From Mycobacterium interjectum (GTDB taxonomy: Bacteria; Actinomycetota; Actinomycetes; Mycobacteriales; Mycobacteriaceae), in NCBI RefSeq assembly GCF_900078675.2, contig NZ_LT546237.1:4419238-4483237 (forward strand): 64,000 nucleotides of DNA. Reading direction: 5' to 3'. Every line of letters starts with the position of its first letter. Position 1 is the stretch's first letter. A model generated the notes under the pieces. The model did not search any database and was not told the origin of the DNA. It saw only the letters and a program-made list of their open reading frames with translations. Below, piece after piece: positions 22,921 to 30,907 of the stretch. The position numbers and the translations under genes are program-made.

Positions 22921-24612
22921 GTGCTGGATTCCGCGCACGCCGGCGACATCGTCGGTGCGTTCGGCCGCATCCGGCGTGACGGCGCCGGCGCGCACGGGCC
23001 CGCCGCGGGGGGCTGGGCGCGCCTGCGGACGTTGCTCGTCATCACCGGTCCTGGCCTGATCGTCATGGTGGGCGACAACGACGCCGGCGGCGTGGCGACC
23101 TACGCGCAGGCGGGGCAGAACTACGGGATGGGCCTGTTGTGGACGCTGGCGATGCTGATCCCGGTGTTGTACGTGAACCAGGAAATGGTGCTGCGGCTGG
23201 GGGCGGTCACGCGGGTCGGTCACGCCCGGTTGATCTTCGAGCGCTTCGGCAAGTTCTGGGGCGCCTTCAGCGTCGGTGATCTGCTGATCCTCAACGCCCT
23301 GACCATCGTCACCGAATTCATCGGTGTATCAATGGCGCTCGGCTTTTTGGGCTGTCCCAAGGCGGTCGCCATCCCGGCCGCCGCGGTGTTGTTGTTCGCC
23401 GTGGTGGCCGGGGGCTCGTTCCGCCGCTGGGAAAGCCTGATGTTCCTGCTGATCGCGGTGAATGTGCTGATCATTCCGATGGTGCTGATGGTGCATCCCG
23501 CGCTCAAGCAAACAGCGGCCGGGCTGATGCCACAGTTCCCGGGTGGGCCCAATTCCACGGTCCTGCTGTTGGTCGTCGCCATCGTGGGCACCACGGTTGC
23601 GCCGTGGCAGCTGTTCTTTCAGCAGTCCAATGTTGTGGACAAGCGCATCACGGCCCGCTGGATCGCCTACGCGCGAGCCGATTTGGTGATCGGCATCGTC
23701 GTCGTGATGGCCGGGGCGACGGCCTTGATGGCGGTGACGGCGTTCGGGTTCGCCGGCACCGCCGGCGTCGGTGGTTTCACCGACGCCGGGGCGGTCGCGT
23801 CGGGGCTGGCCACGCACCTCGGTAGCACGGTCGGGTCGCTCTTCGCGATCATCCTGCTGGACGCGTCGCTGATCGGGGCCAACGCGATCGGGCTGGCCAC
23901 CACCTACGCCATCGGCGATGCGTTGGGCAGGCGGCACTCCCTGCATTGGAAGGTCAGCGAGGCCCCACTGTTTTATGGTGGCTACGCGTTACTGCTCGCC
24001 GTGTCCGCCGCAATCGCGTTCAGCCCCGACCACATCCTCGGACTGGTGACCCAGGGCGTGCAGGCCCTCGCCGGCGTCCTGCTGCCCTCGGCGACCGTGT
24101 TTCTGGTCTTGCTGTGTAACGACCGCGCGGTGCTCGGCCCGTGGGTAAACACGGTGCGGCAGAACATCGTCGCGTGGACCATCGTGTGGTGTCTGGTGCT
24201 GTTGTCGCTGGCGCTGACGGCGACGACTTTCTTTCCGGGCCTTTCCACGACCACCATCGAGGCCGGCCTGGCCGTTGGCGCGGCGACCGGCATCGTGGGC
24301 GGCGCCGCCACGATCGTCGCCGGCCGGCGAGACCGGGACCGGCGCGACGCCGAGGCGATCGTGGGGGCACTCGGCGGTGCCCTGGATCCCGAGGAGGTCG
24401 ACGAGCTCGACGACGCCCCGTCACTGACGCCCGCCGAACGGCGCGCCGTCCGCCGACAGGACCGGTCGAGGTGGCAGACTCCCAACCTCGCCACGCTTCC
24501 CCGGCCGCGCCTGTCGCCGTCCCGTCGGGCGGGACTGCTCACCCTTCGCGGTTACCTGGTGGTGGCGGTCGTATTCGTGATCGTCAAGATCGTGCAGGCC
24601 GGGATGGCCTGA
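22921..24612 (+). CDS. Nramp-related metal transporter, probable Mg2+ type (NRMT-like)
   Basis: About 563 residues with 11 or more membrane helices. In helix 1 the usual DPGN of Nramp Mn/Fe carriers is DNDAGG (VMVGDNDAGGVATYAQ, about residues 50-62) and in helix 6 the usual MPH is replaced (GTTVAPWQLFF). Loss of the metal-binding Met and Asn is the hallmark reported for Nramp-related magnesium transporters. The M-box in the leader supports Mg2+ as substrate. A hydrophilic acidic-to-basic tail (DPEEVDELDDAP...) precedes a final helix. GTG 22921 has a GAGGGAG site; GTG 22876, overlapping the small ORF stop, is an alternative start. Confidence 0.85.
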   Translation: MLDSAHAGDIVGAFGRIRRDGAGAHGPAAGGWARLRTLLVITGPGLIVMVGDNDAGGVATYAQAGQNYGMGLLWTLAMLIPVLYVNQEMVLRLGAVTRVGHARLIFERFGKFWGAFSVGDLLILNALTIVTEFIGVSMALGFLGCPKAVAIPAAAVLLFAVVAGGSFRRWESLMFLLIAVNVLIIPMVLMVHPALKQTAAGLMPQFPGGPNSTVLLLVVAIVGTTVAPWQLFFQQSNVVDKRITARWIAYARADLVIGIVVVMAGATALMAVTAFGFAGTAGVGGFTDAGAVASGLATHLGSTVGSLFAIILLDASLIGANAIGLATTYAIGDALGRRHSLHWKVSEAPLFYGGYALLLAVSAAIAFSPDHILGLVTQGVQALAGVLLPSATVFLVLLCNDRAVLGPWVNTVRQNIVAWTIVWCLVLLSLALTATTFFPGLSTTTIEAGLAVGAATGIVGGAATIVAGRRDRDRRDAEAIVGALGGALDPEEVDELDDAPSLTPAERRAVRRQDRSRWQTPNLATLPRPRLSPSRRAGLLTLRGYLVVAVVFVIVKIVQAGMA

Positions 24613-24622
24613 TGCGCGGTGA

Positions 24623-25567
24623 CTAAGGCGAACCGTTCGGCAGCAGAACGATTTTCCCGCGGGTGTGCCGCTTCTCGAGTTCTTCGTAGGCTTCGGCGAC
24701 CCGATCGAGCGGATAGGTCGCGGCGACCTCGAAATCGATGGCGCCGGTGACGATCAGGTCGGCCATCTCGGAGAGCACCTCCGGGGTCGACGCGTCGGCG
24801 CTGCCTTCGGTCTTGGCGCCGACCTCGGCGGCCTTCTGGAACGCGATGATCGTGTCGATGCGCTCGGGCGCGACACCGAGATCCACGGCGAGTTGGACGT
24901 ACTCGGGGCCGAACAGGTCGATGAACGCGTCGATACCGTTCGGTGCAGCCTCTCGCAGCCGATCGGGCAATCCGTCCCCGTACGCGATCGGGGTGACGCC
25001 GTGGGCACGCAGCCAGTCGAAGTTGGCGGGCCCCGCGATGCCGAGCACCCGGGCCTTGCGCAGGACCAGCAACTGCACGACAAGGCCCCCGACCCCGCCC
25101 GCGGCGGCCGAAACGGCTACGGTCTCGCCCGGTTGGGGGTCGACCGCACGGACGGCGGCGTACGCGGTCACACCGACCACGTAGAGCGAACCCGCGGTCT
25201 CCCAACTCATTTGGGCAGGTTTGCGAATCAGTTGATCCACCGGGACGGCGGTATGGGTGGCGTGGCTGGACCGGCGGAAGCTGAACCCCAGCACCTCGTC
25301 GCCGACGGAAAACTCCGTCACTCCGGGTCCTGCGGCGATCACGACGCCCGCGAGGTCGCTGCCCTCACCGGAGGGAAAGGTGGCGGGGAACATGTCGTGC
25401 AGCGCGCCGGTTCGGATGGCGGCTTCGCCGGGATTGATCCCGGCGGCGCGAACCTCGATGACCACTTCGCCCGGGCCCGGCGACGGCATCTCCACGTCCG
25501 CTACGTACAAGACGTCACGGCCCCCGTAACGATCGAACCGTACGGCGCGCGCCACCGCAGATCTCAT
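24623..25567 (-). CDS. NADP-dependent quinone-oxidoreductase-like MDR protein
   Basis: 314 residues. The GroES-like start (RYGGRDVLYVADVEMPSPGPGEVVIEVRAAGINPGEAAIRTG), the SDLAGVV block and the nucleotide loop SAAAGGVGG identify the zinc-free quinone oxidoreductase/zeta-crystallin branch of the MDR superfamily. The zinc-binding cysteines are absent. Role: NADPH-linked reduction of quinones or enones. It converges with the Nramp-related gene with 10 bp between stops and no obvious terminator, and it is divergent from the lipoprotein gene (167-bp gap). Confidence 0.85.
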   Translation of the reverse strand: MRSAVARAVRFDRYGGRDVLYVADVEMPSPGPGEVVIEVRAAGINPGEAAIRTGALHDMFPATFPSGEGSDLAGVVIAAGPGVTEFSVGDEVLGFSFRRSSHATHTAVPVDQLIRKPAQMSWETAGSLYVVGVTAYAAVRAVDPQPGETVAVSAAAGGVGGLVVQLLVLRKARVLGIAGPANFDWLRAHGVTPIAYGDGLPDRLREAAPNGIDAFIDLFGPEYVQLAVDLGVAPERIDTIIAFQKAAEVGAKTEGSADASTPEVLSEMADLIVTGAIDFEVAATYPLDRVAEAYEELEKRHTRGKIVLLPNGSP

Positions 25568-25734
25568 CGTTCCTCCCTACCCTCGCGCAATCGCCCGCCC
25601 CCGCCAGCATAGGCGCGAACCTGAGCCGACCGGCGGGTATGTGCGGGCCGCCGCGCGCCGTCCCGCCCTTGTTCCCGTCGGCATTTCGCAGTAGCGTCAG
25701 GCGGCCGACTGTGGATCGACGCGGGAGGAACGCC

Positions 25735-26355
25735 ATGGAGCTCGCCAGGATTGCCGCCGCTTGGGCGGTCGCCAGCATGGTGGTCGGCACCGTCGTATCC
25801 GGCTGCGGCAACGACCAAAAGGCGTCGACGCCCACGTCCTCGACGACATCGGGTGCCGTCACTTCATCGAGCGGTTCGAGCATGGTGACGGCTCCTTCGC
25901 AGGGCCAGCCCACCGATTACAGTTCCTTGCTGATCAAGCCCAGCGACATCGGCGGAGACTTCAAATCCCCCCAGCCCCCCGTCCTGAATCCCAACAATGC
26001 GACCGGTGTCGCACAGCTTTTCGCCAATCCCGACAACAGCCGCCGGATCGGCGACACCATCCTGATCGTCGCCGACCCCGCTGTGGCGAAGACGGGCATC
26101 GAGAACACCAAGGCCAACTATGCGGGGAAGGTCAGCGGCACGTGGCAGCCGGTCGACGTCGGCTCCAACGGATTCATGATTTCCGGTAACTCGCCGGACA
26201 ACTCCCAAGCGGTGACGGTGTTGCTGTTCAGCGAGGGCCGGGCGGTCGTCAACATCGAATTCGACAGCGCGCCCAATGATCCGATCGATCCGGCCATCGC
26301 GATCGATGTCGGACGCAAGCAGGACGCCGCAGTCAAAAGCGGGTTGCCCAGCTAG
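25735..26355 (+). CDS. Secreted lipoprotein of unknown function
   Basis: 206 residues from ATG 25735, with a GGGAGGAA site. The signal peptide (ARIAAAWAVASMVVGTVV) ends in the lipobox VSGC, so the mature protein should be lipid-anchored through its first cysteine. A Ser/Thr-rich linker (KASTPTSSTTSGAVTSSS) is followed by a globular domain starting DYSSLLIKPSDIGGDF. The layout is common among mycobacterial Lpp/Lpq lipoproteins, but I cannot name the family. It faces ldtA, with 24 bp between the stops. Confidence 0.78.
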   Translation: MELARIAAAWAVASMVVGTVVSGCGNDQKASTPTSSTTSGAVTSSSGSSMVTAPSQGQPTDYSSLLIKPSDIGGDFKSPQPPVLNPNNATGVAQLFANPDNSRRIGDTILIVADPAVAKTGIENTKANYAGKVSGTWQPVDVGSNGFMISGNSPDNSQAVTVLLFSEGRAVVNIEFDSAPNDPIDPAIAIDVGRKQDAAVKSGLPS

Positions 26356-26379
26356 CGTCGCCCTGGTGCTCGGCGGGCC

Positions 26380-27135
26380 TCAGGCCACGACCTGGATGGG
26401 GTCGCCGACGTTGACCTGGTTGAAATACCATGCGGCGTTGTCCGGGCTCAGGTTGATGCATCCATGGCTGACGTTGGTGTGGCCCTGAGAGTCGACCGAC
26501 CATGGGGCCGAGTGCACATACACGCCGCTCCAGGTGACCCGGACCGCGTATTGCGCCGTGATCTTGTATCCCTCTGGGGAACTCAGCGGGATGCCAATCG
26601 TCCGCGAGTCCATCACCACGGTGCGATCCTTCTCCAGGGCGGTGAAGTTGCCGATCGGTGTCGGGCGACTGGGCTTACCCATCGACGCAGGCATGGTGCG
26701 CAGCACCTCGCCGTTGCGGCTGACGGTGAAGGTGTGCCCGGACAGGCTGGCGACACCGAGTAGTTCGTCGCCGGTGTCGAAGCCCGTCGTCAGGGCCTGC
26801 ACACCCGCCGAGACGTGGGTGTGGGCGGGCCAGTAGTGGTTCGGAACCCACTGGACGACGTCGTTGCGGACCCACTCGAAGTGTCCCGGTGTATCGCTCG
26901 GCGACCAGACGTGGATGGTCCGTTCGGCGGCACCGCGATCGGTGACCGGCGCGGTGAACGTGACGACCAGTGGGTGCGCCACGCCTACCACCGCCCCGTT
27001 AGCGGGCGAAACCGAGGCAACTGCAGGGACCGGCTCGGGCAGGGGGACGGACGCCACGCCGCGTGCGGAGCTCCCCAAGGCGCCCATCCCGGCAATCGCT
27101 ACCATAACGAACAGATAACGAAACGCTCGGTGCAT
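26380..27135 (-). CDS. ldtA: L,D-transpeptidase LdtA (Ldt-Mt1 type)
   Basis: 251 residues from ATG 27135, the same length as I recall for M. tuberculosis Ldt-Mt1 (Rv0116c). After an N-terminal signal segment come an Ig-like domain (ASVSPANGAVVGVAHPLVVTF) and a YkuD catalytic domain with HSAPWSV and SHGCINLS; the nucleophile is C226. The enzyme makes 3-3 cross-links in peptidoglycan in the periplasm and is a target of carbapenems. A GTG at 27168 would add 11 residues before the signal peptide and is less likely. Confidence 0.95.
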   Translation of the reverse strand: MHRAFRYLFVMVAIAGMGALGSSARGVASVPLPEPVPAVASVSPANGAVVGVAHPLVVTFTAPVTDRGAAERTIHVWSPSDTPGHFEWVRNDVVQWVPNHYWPAHTHVSAGVQALTTGFDTGDELLGVASLSGHTFTVSRNGEVLRTMPASMGKPSRPTPIGNFTALEKDRTVVMDSRTIGIPLSSPEGYKITAQYAVRVTWSGVYVHSAPWSVDSQGHTNVSHGCINLSPDNAAWYFNQVNVGDPIQVVA

Positions 27136-27301
27136 GGCGCTTACCCTTTGCGATGGTTCAACTGACACAACGATATTCTACTGGCTGTCGACTCATTGCG
27201 GTTTTCAGCAAACATCCGTGGCTTCGCTGGGTCGCCACGGCAGCGGCGCGTTCGCCGGATGAGCGGAAGCAGGACAAGGGCAAGCACGGCAAGGGGCGGA
27301 C

Positions 27302-27968
27302 ATGATCGCAGACGATCGCTATACGCGTCCGAGGGCGGATACGGCGGCCCTGCTCCTTATCGACGTGCAGCGCGACTTCATAGATGCCCCCCGGCACGCC
27401 CGGCGATGATGCCCCGATGCCGGTTGCGGGCACGCGTGCCGCGATACCGGCGATGGCGAAGTTGGCGGCGGCGTTCCGGCAACGGGGACGGCCCATCGTG
27501 CACGTCGTCCGGCTCTATCTGCCGGATGGGTCGAACGTTGACCTGGTGCGGCGCCGATCGATAGAGGCGGGCGCTCGAATTGCCGTGCCCGGCAGCGCCG
27601 GTTCGCGGATTGTCACGGAACTCTTGCCCAAATCTGTTGACGTGGACCACGATCTGCTCTTGGCCGGCGGTTTCCAACAGGTGGGTGCCGCCGAGCACGT
27701 GATGTACAAACCGCGGTGGGGCGCATTCTACGGCACCGCCCTCGAGCGGCATCTGCGCGAGACTGGCAGCGACACCGTCGTTTTCGGGGGCTGCAACTTT
27801 CCCAACTGCCCTCGCACGTCTATCTTCGAGGCGTCCGAACGCGACTTCCGGCTTGTCCTGGTGTCCGACGCGATCTCCGGCCTCTATGAGCGCGGCGTCG
27901 CGGAATGCCGTGCTATCGGAGTGGACGTGCTGGGCTTGTCGGAGACACTCGATTGGCTGGGGTGCTAG
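27302..27968 (+). pseudogene. Isochorismatase-like cysteine hydrolase, frameshifted in a C6 run
   Basis: Two frames together make one cysteine hydrolase of about 220 residues. From ATG 27302 the first frame gives TAALLLIDVQRDFID, with the catalytic Asp, then ends at TGA 27407. The second frame (open from 27384 to the TAG at 27966) continues with GTPGDDAPMPVAGTRAAIP, a lysine in MYKPRWGAFYG and the nucleophile in NCPRTSIFEASERDF. Removing one C from the CCCCCC at 27387-27392 would join them. The triad is otherwise intact, so this is a recent mutation, a sequencing error or a slippery phase-variable tract. Intact members hydrolyse isochorismate, nicotinamide or similar small molecules. Confidence 0.75.
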
Positions 27969-28030
27969 GCGCGCGTTAGCCTCAGCGGAGTCGGTGCCCG
28001 AAGGCCGAGCCCGAACAAAGAGGAGTGCGG

Positions 28031-28963
28031 GTGCTTTTCCGTCAACTGGAGTACTTCGTTGCGGTCGCCCAGGAGCGCCACTTCGCCCGGGCGGCCGAGA
28101 AGTGCTACGTCTCGCAGCCCGCGCTGTCCGCCGCCATCGCCAAGCTCGAGCGGGAGCTGAACGTCACGCTGATCAATCGCGGGCACAGCTTCGAGGGCCT
28201 CACCCCCGAGGGGGAGCGATTGGTCGTGTGGGCCAAACGGATTCTGGCCGAACACGATGCCTTCAAGGCCGAGGTGCACGCCGTGCGATCCGGCATCGCA
28301 GGAACGCTTCGGCTGGGTACGGTGCCGACCGCCTCGACGACGGCGTCCCTGGTACTCTCCGCGTTCTGTTCGGCGCATCCGCTGGCGAAGGTGCAGATCC
28401 TTTCCCGGCTGGCCGCCACCGAGCTGTACCGGCGCGTGCGCGAGTTCGACCTGGACGCCGCCATCGTGCACACCCCCACCGATGACCCTCACGACGTGAA
28501 CCTGGTGCCGCTCTATGAGGAACACTATGTGCTGCTCTCGACGGCGAACATGTTGCCCGCCGGGGCATCGACGCTGACGTGGCCCGAGGCGGCGCAACTG
28601 CCGCTGGCGCTGCTCACCGCCGACATGCGCGACCGCCAGATCATCGATGAGGCCTTCGCCGGCCACGCGATCACCGTCACCCCGCAGGTCGAAACCGACT
28701 CTGTTGCTTCGCTATTAGCGCAGGTGGCCACCGGCAACTGGGCGTGCATCGTCCCGCATACCTGGCTCTGGACCTCGCCGCTGGGCGCGGAGATCCGCGC
28801 GGTCGAGATGGTCGAACCGGTGCTCAAGGCCGAGATCGCGCTGGCCACCAACTCTTCCGGCCCCGGCTCACCCGTAGCGCGTGCGCTAAGTACATGCGCT
28901 CAGGAGCTGGCGCTGGGCGAATTCTTCGACGCGCAGTTGTTGGGCATCACGCGCCGGCGCTGA
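28031..28963 (+). CDS. oxyS: LysR-type transcriptional regulator OxyS
   Basis: 310 residues. The N-terminal winged helix-turn-helix (FRQLEYFVAVAQERHFARAAEKCYVSQPALSAAIAKLE) is classical LysR, followed by a periplasmic-binding-protein-like effector domain. Position and type match Rv0117. AAAGAGGAG ends at 28025, so GTG 28031 is favoured over GTG 28025. Family members bind T-N11-A sites and answer to a metabolite. The gene runs toward oxcA and the two 3' ends overlap by 17 bp. A pair of TATCGATA palindromes in the oxcA/fadD7 promoter region is a candidate target. Confidence 0.88.
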   Translation: MLFRQLEYFVAVAQERHFARAAEKCYVSQPALSAAIAKLERELNVTLINRGHSFEGLTPEGERLVVWAKRILAEHDAFKAEVHAVRSGIAGTLRLGTVPTASTTASLVLSAFCSAHPLAKVQILSRLAATELYRRVREFDLDAAIVHTPTDDPHDVNLVPLYEEHYVLLSTANMLPAGASTLTWPEAAQLPLALLTADMRDRQIIDEAFAGHAITVTPQVETDSVASLLAQVATGNWACIVPHTWLWTSPLGAEIRAVEMVEPVLKAEIALATNSSGPGSPVARALSTCAQELALGEFFDAQLLGITRRR

Positions 28964-30677
28964 TCGGGGGTGTGGCCGCGCTGGTCGGGTTGAGGCTCGC
29001 CAGATGGCCGCTTTCCACGCCGGCCGCCGGGTCGAGCTCGCAGTCGACGACCGACGGCCCGCGGGAGACGATCGCCTCGGCCAGCGCCGCCCGCAGCTCC
29101 GCCGGTGTGGTGACGTGATATCCCTTGCCGCCGAACGCCTCCGCGATGAGCCCGTGGCGCGCCCGCGCGTTGAGCACCGTCGGCGCGGGATCGCCGCCCA
29201 TGGGCGCTTCGTCGCCGCGGTACACCCCGCCGTTGTTGAGGATGACCACGGTCACCGGCAGGCGGTGTCGGCAGATCGTCTCGACCTCCATGCCGGAGAA
29301 CCCGAACGCGCTGTCACCTTCGATCGCGACGACCGGCTGGCCGGTCTCCACCGCGGCGGCGATGGCGTATCCCATGCCGATGCCCATCACGCCCCAGGTG
29401 CCCGTGTCGAGCCGGCGCCGCGGCAGCTCCATGTCGATGACGTTGCGGGTCAAATCCAGCGCATTGGCGCCCTCGTTGACCACGTAGACTTCCGGGTTTT
29501 CCCGCAGCACAGCCCGAATTGCACCCAGCGCGTTGTAAAACCGCATGGGGTGGGGGTTTTCGGTCAGACGCTCACGCATCTTGGCCTCGTTGCGGGTCCT
29601 GCGCTCGGCCAGCTCGTCGACCCATTCCACCGGCGCGACGAGCGGATGCGCGGCCACCGCGTCGCACAGCGCCGACAGCACCGAGCCGATGTCGCCGGAC
29701 AGCGGCGCCGCGATCGGCCGGTTGCTGTCGAATTCCGCCGCCGCGATGTCGACCTGAATGAACTTGGCGTCGGCGGACCATTGCGGCGACTCCCCGTGGC
29801 CGAGCAACCAATTCAGCCGGGCGCCCACCAGCAAGACCGCGTCCGCGCGGGCGATCGCCAGTGAGCGGGCGGCTCCGGCCGACTGCGGGTGCGAATCGGG
29901 CAACAGCCCCTTGGCCATCGACATCGGCAGGAACGGAATCCCGGTGGTCTCCACGAACTTCCGGATCACGTCGTCGGCCTGCGCGTACGCGGCTCCCTTG
30001 CCGAGCACGATCAGCGGCCGCCGCGCCTGTCCGAGCACCTGCAGCGCGCGGTCGATGGCTGCTGGCGCCGGCAGCTGCCGGGGCGCGGGGTCGACGACCC
30101 GCCAAATCGTGCCGGCCGCGGCGGAGGCGTCCATGGCCTGGCCCAGGATCTCGCCGGGAATGTCGAGGTAAACCCCGCCCGGCCGCCCGGAGGTCGCCGT
30201 CCGGATGGCGCGTGCCACGCCCCGGCCGATGTCCTCGATCCGGCCGATCCGATATGCCGCCTTCGCGAAAGGCTTTGCGGCGGCGAGCTGATCGAGGTCC
30301 TGGTAGTCACCGCGCTGCAAATCCACCATCGCCCGGTTGCTCGAGCCCGAAATCTGGATCATCGGGAAGCAGTTCGCGGTGGCGTTCGCCAGGGCGGGCA
30401 GCCCGTTGAGGAAGCCGGGCCCGGACGTGGTGAGGCACACGCCGGGGCGCCGGGTGAGAAACCCGGCGGCGGCGGCCGCGTTGCCCGCCGAGGTCTCCTG
30501 CCGAAAGCCGATGTAACGGATTCCCGATGCCTGAGCGGTGCGGGCGAGGTCGGTGATCGGGATGCCGACGATGCCGTAGATGGTGTCGACGTCGTTGGCC
30601 TTCAGCGCGTCGACGACGAGATGGAAGCCGTCGGTCAAGCGAGTCGCGTCGCCGGAAGATGCCGAAACGGTGGACAT
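28947..30677 (-). CDS. oxcA: Oxalyl-CoA decarboxylase OxcA
   Basis: 576 residues from ATG 30677 behind a GGAGG site; M. tuberculosis OxcA (Rv0118c) is of similar length. ThDP-enzyme features are complete: the activating glutamate (FRQETSAGNAAAAAGFL), the middle domain, and the diphosphate motif GDSAFGFSGMEVE...NNGG. Oxalyl-CoA decarboxylase turns oxalyl-CoA into formyl-CoA and CO2. The divergent neighbour FadD7 resembles oxalyl-CoA synthetases, so the pair can form a complete oxalate route. This ThDP enzyme keeps the NN motif that the one at 16.0 kb lacks. Confidence 0.9.
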   Translation of the reverse strand: MSTVSASSGDATRLTDGFHLVVDALKANDVDTIYGIVGIPITDLARTAQASGIRYIGFRQETSAGNAAAAAGFLTRRPGVCLTTSGPGFLNGLPALANATANCFPMIQISGSSNRAMVDLQRGDYQDLDQLAAAKPFAKAAYRIGRIEDIGRGVARAIRTATSGRPGGVYLDIPGEILGQAMDASAAAGTIWRVVDPAPRQLPAPAAIDRALQVLGQARRPLIVLGKGAAYAQADDVIRKFVETTGIPFLPMSMAKGLLPDSHPQSAGAARSLAIARADAVLLVGARLNWLLGHGESPQWSADAKFIQVDIAAAEFDSNRPIAAPLSGDIGSVLSALCDAVAAHPLVAPVEWVDELAERRTRNEAKMRERLTENPHPMRFYNALGAIRAVLRENPEVYVVNEGANALDLTRNVIDMELPRRRLDTGTWGVMGIGMGYAIAAAVETGQPVVAIEGDSAFGFSGMEVETICRHRLPVTVVILNNGGVYRGDEAPMGGDPAPTVLNARARHGLIAEAFGGKGYHVTTPAELRAALAEAIVSRGPSVVDCELDPAAGVESGHLASLNPTSAATPPISAGA

Positions 30678-30795
30678 GGTGGCGGCCTCCTTGTGAGCGT
30701 GATGCCGGGTTTGCCCGTGACTGCCTACGCCATCACTGTTGTGCCGGTGCGCGCGACTGTCCAAGACTAAGCCGCTATGCAGCGATTCACGCCGT

Positions 30796-30821
30796 CTATC
30801 GATAGCCCCCACTTATCGATA
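30796..30821. promoter_or_regulatory. Paired TATCGATA palindromes, candidate OxyS site
   Basis: CTATCGATAG (30796-30805) and TTATCGATAG (30813-30822) have centres 17 bp apart. Read across both, GATAG-N7-TTATC gives a LysR-type ATA-N9-TAT dyad. The site lies between the divergent oxcA and fadD7 starts. Confidence 0.5.
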
Positions 30822-30907
30822 GTGAGCGGATCGGTATTGGACGGACACCCGTGTGTCACGGCATGGTGCCAGCAGGAGCTTTCACACGCGACGAAAGGGG
30901 TTGGGCG

